Part shown: positions 1 through 6,097 of the stretch, piece after piece
Layout: every line of letters begins with the position of its first letter
Position numbering within the stretch: position 1 is the first letter of the stretch
Assembly: GCA_903839355.1 (NCBI GenBank)
Contig: CAIMBV010000008.1
Location: 1-10,454, forward strand
Length of the DNA: 10,454 nt
From: an uncultured Actinomycetes bacterium
GTDB lineage: Bacteria; Actinomycetota; Actinomycetes; Nanopelagicales; Nanopelagicaceae
Direction: 5' to 3'
Made by a program: the position numbers and the translations under genes
Notes under the pieces: model-generated
Databases searched by the model: none
What the model saw: the letters and a program-made list of their open reading frames with translations, nothing else
Told to the model about the DNA's origin: nothing

Positions 1-328
1 AGGCATTGCGTCGCACGGTGATATCCATGCCACCGAAACGCTCTTGACCCACAGCAGCACCCTCAATGCGATCTGCAAGAAGAATCATCCCCGCGCAGGA
101 GCCATAAGTCGGAAGTCCTGCATGAATCCGCTCTGAAATCCGATCAAAGAGTCCGAACGTTCGCGCTAACTTTGCGATGGTGGTTGACTCTCCGCCAGGC
201 AAAATAAGGGCATCAATCTCATTGATTTGATCCAGGCTTTTCACCGCGATTGCATCTACCCCGCACTCGGCTAGCGCAAAGAGGTGCTCTCGGAAATCAC
301 CTTGGAGCGCTAAAACACCAACCAGCAT
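1..328 (-). CDS. pdxT: PdxT, glutaminase subunit of PLP synthase (partial, C-terminus outside the window)
   Basis: Class I glutamine amidotransferase that releases ammonia from glutamine and channels it to PdxS for direct synthesis of pyridoxal 5'-phosphate. My translation starts MLVGVLALQGDFREH at an ATG at 328 and runs 109 codons to the window edge. Visible family marks are the LALQGDFREH opening, the substrate-loop motif PGGEST (residues 44-49), the nucleophile elbow YGSCAGM with the catalytic Cys78, and the late VRRNA motif at about 105-109. The catalytic His and Glu lie in the missing C-terminal part, so full activity cannot be judged here. The gene follows pdxS by 15 bases on the same strand, the usual pdxST arrangement. 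I see no strong Shine-Dalgarno, so translation probably depends on pdxS. Identification is firm; completeness is unknown. Confidence 0.95.
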   Translation of the reverse strand, partial: MLVGVLALQGDFREHLFALAECGVDAIAVKSLDQINEIDALILPGGESTTIAKLARTFGLFDRISERIHAGLPTYGSCAGMILLADRIEGAAVGQERFGGMDITVRRNA

Positions 329-343
329 ATAAAGAGCGTGCCG

Positions 344-1243
344 TTACCAGCCGCGTTCAGCCAAACGGTGTGGAACTGGAATATCAGAGACGTTGATGCC
401 CACCATGGCATCTCCAAGTCCACGAGAGACATCGGCGATCACCTTGGCATCCGTGTAATAGGTGACTGCCTTAACGCAGGCGCTAGCACGAGCAGCAGGA
501 TTTCCAGATTTGAAAATTCCAGAGCCAACGAAGACTCCATCTGCGCCGAGCTGCATCATCATCGCTGCATCTGCGGGGGTTGCGATTCCCCCAGCTGTAA
601 AGAGAACGACCGGCAACTTCCCAGTCTGTGCTACTTCCTTGACGAGTTCGTACGGTGCTTGAATCTCCTTGGCTGCAACGTACAACTCATCTTCACGCAT
701 AGAGGTAAGGCGACGGATCTCTTGAGAAATCTTGCGCATGTGGGTGGTCGCATTTGAGACATCACCGGTTCCAGCTTCGCCCTTAGAGCGGATCATTGCT
801 GCACCCTCATTAATGCGGCGTAGCGCCTCACCCAAATTGGTTGCACCACACACGAAGGGAACTGTGAAGTTCCACTTGTCGATGTGGTTCTCATAATCGG
901 CTGGAGTGAGTACTTCTGACTCGTCGATGTAATCAACACCGAGGCTCTGCAAGACCTGAGCTTCAACAAAGTGACCAATGCGAGCCTTCGCCATAACTGG
1001 GATAGAGACCGCTGCCTGGATCTTCTCGATCATGTCAGGATCAGACATACGAGCGACTCCGCCTTGTGCACGGATGTCGGCAGGTACACGCTCTAGAGCC
1101 ATTACGGCGACCGCACCAGCATCCTCAGCGATCTTCGCCTGCTCAACATCAACGACATCCATGATGACGCCTCCCTTGAGCATCTCAGCCATACCTCGCT
1201 TGACGCGACCCGTGCCAGTTACCTTCTCGGTGTTCTCAGACAT
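344..1243 (-). CDS. pdxS: PdxS, pyridoxal 5'-phosphate synthase lyase subunit
   Basis: Synthase subunit of the DXP-independent vitamin B6 pathway: it condenses ribose 5-phosphate, glyceraldehyde 3-phosphate and ammonia from PdxT into PLP in the cytosol. The protein is 299 residues, normal for the family. Its (beta/alpha)8 barrel motifs are intact: GGVIMDVV with Asp29, [10 protein letters not shown] with Lys86 (equivalent to the Schiff-base Lys81 of the Bacillus enzyme), [13 protein letters not shown] at 104-116, and [11 protein letters not shown] with Lys154 (equivalent to Lys149) and the phosphate loop. The frame is open to a TTG at 1264, but the ATG at 1243 is preferred: it has an AAGGAG ribosome site five bases upstream and gives the expected N-terminus [17 protein letters not shown]. 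It lies 56 bases after the DUF3048 gene and 15 before pdxT, probably in the same transcript. Confidence 0.97.
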   Translation of the reverse strand: MSENTEKVTGTGRVKRGMAEMLKGGVIMDVVDVEQAKIAEDAGAVAVMALERVPADIRAQGGVARMSDPDMIEKIQAAVSIPVMAKARIGHFVEAQVLQSLGVDYIDESEVLTPADYENHIDKWNFTVPFVCGATNLGEALRRINEGAAMIRSKGEAGTGDVSNATTHMRKISQEIRRLTSMREDELYVAAKEIQAPYELVKEVAQTGKLPVVLFTAGGIATPADAAMMMQLGADGVFVGSGIFKSGNPAARASACVKAVTYYTDAKVIADVSRGLGDAMVGINVSDIPVPHRLAERGW

Positions 1244-1248
1244 TCCAT

Positions 1249-1254
1249 CTCCTT
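1249..1254 (-). promoter_or_regulatory. Shine-Dalgarno sequence fixing the pdxS start
   Basis: AAGGAG on the minus strand, five bases before the ATG at 1243. It decides that start over the in-frame TTG at 1264, which has no such site at proper distance. Confidence 0.8.
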
Positions 1255-1264
1255 GTGCCAGCAA

Positions 1265-1295
1265 AACCTAGGTTGTGCCCTAGGGGCAAGAGCCC
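1265..1295. repeat. Cluster of short palindromes between the DUF3048 gene and pdxS
   Basis: The 56-base gap holds a perfect 10-base palindrome AACCTAGGTT (1265-1274). It is followed by TGCCC-TAG-GGGCA (1276-1288) and by GGGC-AAGA-GCCC (1284-1295). The last two share the bases 1284-1287, so only one hairpin could form at a time. CCTAGG occurs twice (1267-1272 and 1279-1284), 12 bases apart start to start. No T-run follows on either strand, so this is not a canonical terminator. It could be an operator or an mRNA structure controlling pdxST within the operon; the function is unproven. Confidence 0.5.
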
Positions 1296-1299
1296 AAGT

Positions 1300-2331
1300 C
1301 TACTTTGAAGCGGTGGGTGCTGGCGTACTGGAAACTGGGTAGGTAAAGGTGGGCTGTTGATCGGTCAATGCGACCCAGACCTGTCCAGTGTGGAAATAGG
1401 CTGGTGAGCCATCTTTAAGCGTCCAGGTGGTGGGATCAGTAGCGGTGGCACGGTTCCAATAGACCGGAATCTCCTCACCATCACGGAGTAGATAGCCCGT
1501 TCCAGATCCAATCGTGTTGCTAAAGGGCGTGTAGCTTCCGAGATGATCGTGATAGATCGATGGAGTAATGCTGACTTCTTGGATCAGGAAGGTAGGAGAA
1601 CCCAACTGGACTCCATCCGCCGCAATATCGGGTGCATCGTCGTAGATCAATTTCCACTTTTGAGTACTCGCAGACCAGACCGCTTTGTACTTACCCGCAG
1701 GCCACTTCACCTCTGCACTTTTAATTGCGGTGCCACCAGCAGGTAGTGGACCAAACTTCCATCCAACCGACTTGGCCGTGACGATTGGTCGGTGTTCAAC
1801 ATTTATAGATTTGTTGAGCAACGCTTTTGGATTCACCAAGAGATTCGTTGGAGCAGTACGAGCCGGATCACGCGAAAAGATAGAGGCGGGTTCGGTATCC
1901 GCGCCGATATCTTCGATATTCGAGGCACGCAGAACAGGTAAGAAGAGAGTTTGCGCTCCGCTATATGCCATGCCAACTCGACCGTAATTTGCCATTAAAT
2001 CAATATCGCTGATGCGGGCAGATCTGACAGGTCCAATTTCCGCAGGCAATTTGTTGCTGAAGACTGCAGCGAGACGAGTCAGTCCACCTTCAACCTGCTC
2101 TATATAAATTACATCCGCGCTATCTAAACCGATCTGGGGATGCGCAGGTTGAGTGTCATCGACTTTGACAAAGAGAACCGGCCCGTTAATTCCAGGCAAT
2201 CCAGTCAGTGCATTAGTTGGAACTACCGCTGTAGTGGGTGCAGATTTTTTCGTAGCGCCACAACCCGCCAAGAACAAGACGGGTAGAACGATTGCACTCG
2301 TTAAAACCAAGAAACGATGGGATTTGATCAC
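1300..2331 (-). CDS. DUF3048 family lipoprotein (YerB-like)
   Basis: A 343-residue secreted lipoprotein of unknown function. Residues 1-23 form a signal peptide: a basic start (KSHR), a hydrophobic core at 8-20 and a lipobox L21-A22-G23 before Cys24, so it should be lipidated and held on the outer face of the cytoplasmic membrane. The DUF3048 N-terminal domain follows, with LTGLPG (42-47), a GLDSADVIYIEQVEGGLTRL stretch (68-87) and IGPVRSARISDIDLM (99-113). The C-terminal domain spans roughly 180-335, with GSGTGYLLRDGEEIPVYW at 275-292. It starts with GTG at 2331, overlapping the stop of the preceding gene as GTGA, with a GAGGA ribosome site at 2338-2342 six bases upstream. The operon position after PI-mannoside genes hints at an envelope role, which is inference only. 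Confidence 0.9.
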   Translation of the reverse strand: MIKSHRFLVLTSAIVLPVLFLAGCGATKKSAPTTAVVPTNALTGLPGINGPVLFVKVDDTQPAHPQIGLDSADVIYIEQVEGGLTRLAAVFSNKLPAEIGPVRSARISDIDLMANYGRVGMAYSGAQTLFLPVLRASNIEDIGADTEPASIFSRDPARTAPTNLLVNPKALLNKSINVEHRPIVTAKSVGWKFGPLPAGGTAIKSAEVKWPAGKYKAVWSASTQKWKLIYDDAPDIAADGVQLGSPTFLIQEVSITPSIYHDHLGSYTPFSNTIGSGTGYLLRDGEEIPVYWNRATATDPTTWTLKDGSPAYFHTGQVWVALTDQQPTFTYPVSSTPAPTASK

Positions 2332-2828
2332 AAAGAGTCCTCTTCGAATGAGTAGATTTTCGGCAACTTTGCCTTACCTGCGAGATGAAAGAGCCTGTAA
2401 ATCGGGCGAGAACGTAACTTAGCGACAGAACTAACTGCTTCAAGATGTATCGCGATAGCCAAAGTTATTTTCTCGGTGAGCACGCTGAGTTCATCGAGAA
2501 GCGGCACCGAGATCGCGACTTCACCGTTACGTCCTAACTCACGTAGAAACTTCAAAGATTCAGAGAGCGAACGTTCAGCATCGTTTCGATCAATAATCGC
2601 CTCTTCACGACTCACATATGCCGACTGGGTCAAAATCAAGTCAGTCGCTGGATCTAGATCAGATTGATGTGAAATCACAAGGGCTAATGCGGCCCTGCGT
2701 TGAAGAAGAGCATCGAGATGCTCCCATGAGGTCTCGACGCGGTGATGGAGGCGGTCCAATCGGCTCGCCGAGAATGACAGGTACCACATAAAGAGAAGAA
2801 CAACGATGAGAACTGCAGCAACTTTCAT
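2328..2828 (-). CDS. Small membrane-anchored LemA-like conserved actinobacterial protein
   Basis: A 166-residue protein with one N-terminal transmembrane segment (about residues 3-19). A helical, probably coiled-coil stretch follows (SASRLDRLHHRVETSWEHLDALLQRR in two parts, 20-45), then more helix to about 140. The tail KLRSRPIYRLFHLAG...LPKIYSFEED (137-164) resembles the LemA C-terminus. From memory, proteins with this SxxAxRLDRLHxRv pattern occupy the pimA–pdxS interval in other actinobacteria, some carrying a Nudix domain that is absent here. The frame also has an ATG at 2849; the ATG at 2828 is preferred because a GGGGAG site lies six bases upstream and it overlaps the pimA stop as ATGA. 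Function unknown; the LemA relation is tentative. Confidence 0.8.
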   Translation of the reverse strand: MKVAAVLIVVLLFMWYLSFSASRLDRLHHRVETSWEHLDALLQRRAALALVISHQSDLDPATDLILTQSAYVSREEAIIDRNDAERSLSESLKFLRELGRNGEVAISVPLLDELSVLTEKITLAIAIHLEAVSSVAKLRSRPIYRLFHLAGKAKLPKIYSFEEDSL

Positions 2829-4003
2829 CGCTCTCTCCCCTTCTTCCAACTTGCATTGTCAGAACCAACCGCAACTTTGGCTTGACCAGTCATTGCAACC
2901 TCATACACGCTCATTATCTGTGTTGCGACACTCCCCCAGTCGAAGCGAATCGCAGAAGTCAGACCATTCTCAGCAAGTTGTTGTAATCGCACCGCATTTC
3001 GCATGAGTTCGATCGTTTTCTTCGCAAGATCCCCCGAATCCTCCGATCTAAAGGTGGCACCGCAATCTCCGACTGAGAGTAGATCTACGAAAGCTGGAAT
3101 ATCGCTAGCCAACACAGGTGTTCCAGAGGCCATCGCCTCTGTCAAGATAATTCCAAAAGATTCACCGCCGGTATTCGGGGCTATATACAGATCAATGCCA
3201 GAAAGGAACTGCACCTTCTCTTCTTCTGAAAGTCGGCCTAAGAAGGTGACCTGCTTTGCCACTTGTGGATCCACCTTCGCCAGAATCTTCTCCGGATCCC
3301 CTGGACCAGCTACAACTAATTCAAGATTTGGGATTGACTTTAGAATTTTTGGAAGCGCTTCGATGAGAAGTGGAAGACCTTTTCTTGTCTCCTCAAAGCG
3401 ACCGAGAAATCCGATTCGCGGATGATCTCCACGAGTTTCTCTCGACGCTGCACCGCGTGCGAATCTGGCGTAATCGATTCCATTGGGAATGACCACCGCC
3501 TCAGTCCCGTAAAGATTGTTGAGTGTCGCTTGCGCCATCTCGCTCACCGCTATCCGCGCACTAAGTTTTTCAATCATCGGTTCAATCAGCGGCCCGACCG
3601 AGGCAATAGCCCTCAATTTCGGAGTAGATGCATGAAAGGTTCCTACCATTGCGCCTTCGGCAGACCAACAAGCAAGCAATGAGATGGATGGAATTCCTGG
3701 TTCGTGCATGTGCAATACATCGAAATCTCCCTGCGCGATCCACTGCCGAACCCTGGATGCAGCAATCGGACCGAAGAGAACACGAGCCACCGAACCGTTA
3801 AAAGGAATTGGAACTGGGCGACCTGCACTTACCAACCAGGGATCTATGATTGAATCTTCATCGCTTACTGGTGCAATAACAGATACGTAATGTCCTTGAG
3901 AGATGAAATGTTCGGCGAGTTCCCTAATGTGTATTTGTACTCCCCCAGGAATATCCCACCCATAAGGGCAGACCATTCCGATTCGCAATTTTAGTTCGCT
4001 CAT
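2825..4003 (-). CDS. pimA: PimA, phosphatidylinositol alpha-mannosyltransferase
   Basis: GT-B fold, GT4 family enzyme that transfers mannose from GDP-mannose to the 2-position of phosphatidylinositol on the cytoplasmic face of the membrane, the first step of PIM synthesis. The protein is 392 residues. The N-terminal acceptor domain has RIGMVCPYGWDIPGGVQ (7-23), with the GGV loop that contacts GDP, and TFHAST with His124 (mycobacterial His118 position). The C-terminal donor domain has FLGRFEETRKG with Arg202 and Lys208 (mycobacterial Arg196/Lys202 positions) and the E-x7-E motif Glu281...Glu289 in GGESFGIILTEAM. The ATG at 4003 overlaps the patA stop as ATGA and has a GAGGA site (4010-4014) six bases upstream. 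Flanking PIP synthase and PatA genes support PimA over a generic glycosyltransferase. Confidence 0.93.
   Translation of the reverse strand: MSELKLRIGMVCPYGWDIPGGVQIHIRELAEHFISQGHYVSVIAPVSDEDSIIDPWLVSAGRPVPIPFNGSVARVLFGPIAASRVRQWIAQGDFDVLHMHEPGIPSISLLACWSAEGAMVGTFHASTPKLRAIASVGPLIEPMIEKLSARIAVSEMAQATLNNLYGTEAVVIPNGIDYARFARGAASRETRGDHPRIGFLGRFEETRKGLPLLIEALPKILKSIPNLELVVAGPGDPEKILAKVDPQVAKQVTFLGRLSEEEKVQFLSGIDLYIAPNTGGESFGIILTEAMASGTPVLASDIPAFVDLLSVGDCGATFRSEDSGDLAKKTIELMRNAVRLQQLAENGLTSAIRFDWGSVATQIMSVYEVAMTGQAKVAVGSDNASWKKGRER
2835..2840 (-). promoter_or_regulatory. Shine-Dalgarno sequence fixing the start of the LemA-like gene
   Basis: GGGGAG on the minus strand, six bases before the ATG at 2828, inside the end of pimA. 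Together with the ATGA stop/start overlap it supports translational coupling and argues against the upstream in-frame ATG at 2849. Confidence 0.7.
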
Positions 4004-4881
4004 TCGCGTTCCTCAAAATCGCCATCAATCCAAATTCGTTGCAACATATGCCAGTCAGTTACATGCTCCCTCAGGTGGCGCTCCAATCGGTTTGCGGATT
4101 CCTGAATCATCGCGCTCACCTTCACAGAATTTTTACCATCCTCTGGAACCTCAATTATTGGTTCAAAGGTGATCTCAATACCAGTATCTATATAACGAAC
4201 GAAGGCGGTCAGAAAGGGGGCTCCGGTTTGAATTGAGAGCAAGGCTGGACCTGCCGGCATACGGGCCGGGTATCCAAAGAAAGTGATGTCCACACCATTC
4301 TTTGATAGATCACGATCAGCCACCAGAGCAATGAGTCGCCCTTGCCGGAGTCGTTGAGAAAGGAGAGCAAGCGAACGCGCACTTGCATCCAGAACTTCCA
4401 TTCCAATCGATTCTCTGTAGGCCAGAAATTTCTTGAAGAGCCGCTCCGGTTCAAGATGTTCTGCGACTGTGACGATCGGCCAACCGGTCTCGCAGTAATA
4501 AGCACCTGCGTGATCCCAATTTCCGGCATGGGGCAGTGAAACCACAGCTCCCTTACCCTCCGCCAAGGCTTCAAGAAGAAGGTGTTCGTTGATCACCGTT
4601 GTGCGGCTAACTATCTCTTCGCCAGACCAGAGCGGCAATCTAAAAGTGTCACACCAATAGCGAAGGTAGGAGCGCATTCCCTCCTTCACCAAAGATTGAA
4701 GTTCTGGCTCGGAAATGTCCGGGCGCACCCGCAAATAATTGCTACGCAACCGCTGTACTCCAGATGGGTTGCGCTTTGTGATCTGATCAGCAATCCAATA
4801 CATCAATCCATATGCCTTATCTTCGGGTAGGTATCCCAGAATCTTCCAGGCGATGAAGTACGCCAGATAGGTAAATGACAC
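4000..4881 (-). CDS. patA: PatA-like phosphatidylinositol mannoside acyltransferase
   Basis: Member of the LpxL/HtrB lysophospholipid acyltransferase family. The mycobacterial orthologue transfers palmitoyl from acyl-CoA to the 6-position of the mannose that PimA adds to PI. The protein is 293 residues. The H-x4-D catalytic motif is intact: SLPHAGNWDHAG has His118 and Asp123. Other family marks are the lipid-path stretch VADRDLSKNGVDITFFG (187-203) and PAGPALLSIQTGAPF (209-223). The N-terminus (about 4-18) is hydrophobic and probably associates with the membrane. It starts at a GTG at 4881, 13 bases after the pgsA stop; the only Shine-Dalgarno-like element is a weak GGA, so the start is the best available rather than certain. 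The end overlaps pimA as ATGA. Confidence 0.9.
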   Translation of the reverse strand: MSFTYLAYFIAWKILGYLPEDKAYGLMYWIADQITKRNPSGVQRLRSNYLRVRPDISEPELQSLVKEGMRSYLRYWCDTFRLPLWSGEEIVSRTTVINEHLLLEALAEGKGAVVSLPHAGNWDHAGAYYCETGWPIVTVAEHLEPERLFKKFLAYRESIGMEVLDASARSLALLSQRLRQGRLIALVADRDLSKNGVDITFFGYPARMPAGPALLSIQTGAPFLTAFVRYIDTGIEITFEPIIEVPEDGKNSVKVSAMIQESANRLERHLREHVTDWHMLQRIWIDGDFEERE

Positions 4882-4894
4882 TTATGCGGTCCAG

Positions 4895-5497
4895 CTAGAG
4901 TCTCTTTGTTGCGCGGTAAACAATTGCTAATCGCTCACAGACCGTATACACACTTGCCACCGCCAGTAACCAGGAGCCAACGGCCAGTATGTAAGGAACA
5001 CCTAGGCCGGCAAAGCCGAGAGCCACAAAGATAATGATCAATCGATCGGTCCGTTCGGCCAGGCCACCATTGCAAGGAATTCCGAGTCCCTCGGCACGTG
5101 CCTTTATATAGGAGACAAGACCACCTGCAACCAGCGCCACGACAAGCACTGGGACTAATCGATCATGACTCTTCATTAAGAAGTAGGCGAGAGAACCAAG
5201 CACCGCTGCATCAGAGATTCGGTCAAGGGTGGAATCAAGGAGCGCTCCCCATTTCGATCCTCCGGAGTCAGACATGCGAGCCAGAGTTCCATCCAAAAGA
5301 TCAAAGAGAATGAAGAAGAGCGTTACGACCATGCCCCAGAAATAATTGCCATGGCTAAAGAAGCTGATTGCGCTAATACTGGCTCCGAGTCCTCCGATTG
5401 CGCTCAGCCAGTTTGCGGTCACACCTTTACTTAAGAGCCAGCGGCAGAGTGGGGTGACGACCCGTGTCACTGGTGCTTTGATGGAGGCCGATATCAC
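4895..5497 (-). CDS. pgsA: Phosphatidylinositol phosphate synthase (CDP-alcohol phosphatidyltransferase, PgsA1 type)
   Basis: Integral membrane enzyme that joins CDP-diacylglycerol to inositol 1-phosphate to give phosphatidylinositol phosphate, the precursor of PI and PIMs in actinobacteria. The protein is 200 residues. The full CDP-alcohol phosphotransferase motif is present: D66-LL-D69-G70-TL-A73-R74, nine residues, then G84-x3-D88-x3-D92. SYIKARAEGLG (129-139) followed by GG..ER..RLIII is typical of the actinobacterial PIP synthases rather than phosphatidylglycerol phosphate synthases. About five to six hydrophobic segments are visible (30-48, 54-68, 96-107, 114-128, 152-166, 168-186). It starts with GTG at 5497 with no Shine-Dalgarno but a TACGAT box six bases upstream, suggesting a leaderless mRNA. 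It is the first gene of the pgsA–patA–pimA–pdxST run. Confidence 0.92.
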   Translation of the reverse strand: MISASIKAPVTRVVTPLCRWLLSKGVTANWLSAIGGLGASISAISFFSHGNYFWGMVVTLFFILFDLLDGTLARMSDSGGSKWGALLDSTLDRISDAAVLGSLAYFLMKSHDRLVPVLVVALVAGGLVSYIKARAEGLGIPCNGGLAERTDRLIIIFVALGFAGLGVPYILAVGSWLLAVASVYTVCERLAIVYRATKRL

Positions 5498-5503
5498 GAT
5501 TAC

Positions 5504-5509
5504 ATCGTA
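5504..5509 (-). promoter_or_regulatory. Putative -10 box of a leaderless pgsA promoter
   Basis: TACGAT (TANNNT class) on the minus strand, exactly six bases before the GTG at 5497, so transcription would start at or next to the start codon. There is no convincing -35 hexamer 17 bases upstream. It shares two bases with the plus-strand TAGGCT box at 5508-5513. Confidence 0.5.
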
Positions 5510-5513
5510 GGCT
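5508..5513 (+). promoter_or_regulatory. Possible -10 box for the plus-strand EF-G-like gene
   Basis: TAGGCT, the same hexamer as the proposed thrS -10 box, eight bases before the GTG at 5522. The spacing is slightly longer than in the three minus-strand cases and no -35 is visible, so support is weaker. It overlaps the divergent pgsA box. Confidence 0.3.
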
Positions 5514-5521
5514 CGGATACT

Positions 5522-6097
5522 GTGTCAGACCTAATTAATTCGCCGAAAGTCGCAATAGTTGGGAGCAAATCCTTAGCTCTAGCGGACGCTTTAGGCCTTG
5601 AAAATGCCGATCTGCAAGAGTGCGATGTCGCCCTCTTTCTCGTCAGCGCGCAAGACGGCATCGTCAGTGCGGATCTCGAGAAATGGCGGATTTCCCGTGA
5701 GCTCTACATCCCCTCACTTGTAGTTATATGCGACCTGTTGGACAGTGAGATCGATTTTGAAGATATGACTGCGATCGCCTCGAAAATGCTCGATCCAGTG
5801 GTCTCGCCATATCTCGTATTGCACGGTGATGATGGGCGCCCCGCCGCGCTTATAAATCTAGAGAGGCTCGAAATAACTGACTACACAGATGGCGAGGCGA
5901 CAAAACGACCCGCCGATCCAGAACATATTGAACTTGTCGCTGAATTTCGCGAGGAGCATCTCGAAGCGCTAGAAGAATCTGGTGAAGATAGTTTTGCAGC
6001 TGGCCTACTCTTCCCCGCTCTACCTTGGGTGGAAGGCACGAGCATCGGCATCGACCAGATCAAAGAGTATTTAGACCAGGTTCCAACCCTCAGTTAA
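5522..6097 (+). CDS. Stand-alone degenerate EF-G-type G-domain protein (no GTP-binding motifs)
   Basis: A 191-residue acidic soluble protein; I do not recognise a named family. It aligns by eye with the second half of the EF-G GTPase domain. CDVALFLVSAQDG (34-46) matches the EF-G strand before 'GGVQPQSE'; the EKWRISRELYIPSLVVI helix-strand (53-69) matches 'TVWRQANKYKVPRIAFV'. DPEHIELVAEFREEHLEALEE (about 132-152) matches the G' helix, and SIGIDQIKEYLDQVP (174-188) matches 'NKGVQAMLDAVIDYLP'. The P-loop is reduced to VGSKS (13-17), no DTPGH exists, and the NKxD site reads CDLLD (70-74), so nucleotide binding is unlikely. It starts with GTG at 5522, 24 bases from the divergent pgsA start, and its last 27 bases overlap the convergent HIT gene. 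It is the only plus-strand protein gene here. The relation to EF-G is inference from pattern, not a search. Confidence 0.75.
   Translation: MSDLINSPKVAIVGSKSLALADALGLENADLQECDVALFLVSAQDGIVSADLEKWRISRELYIPSLVVICDLLDSEIDFEDMTAIASKMLDPVVSPYLVLHGDDGRPAALINLERLEITDYTDGEATKRPADPEHIELVAEFREEHLEALEESGEDSFAAGLLFPALPWVEGTSIGIDQIKEYLDQVPTLS

Noticed and set aside
338..757. Open frame of 139 codons on the plus strand
   Set aside because: It is antisense to pdxS, whose catalytic motifs are all intact. The translation shows no recognisable domain. The same applies to the other plus-strand frames of 60-155 codons inside pimA, thrS and pabBC, for example 3003-3425 and 9021-9488.
1244..1264. Longer pdxS reading from the TTG at 1264
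   Set aside because: The extension MLAQGDG would be translated from the pdxS ribosome site itself; AAGGAG is ideally spaced for the ATG at 1243.
1276..1295. Rho-independent terminator between DUF3048 and pdxS
   Set aside because: GC-rich hairpins are present but stems are only 4-5 base pairs and no T-tract follows on either strand.
5503..5505. ATG on the minus strand eight bases upstream of the pgsA GTG
   Set aside because: It is out of frame with pgsA and followed directly by TAA, so it cannot be the start.
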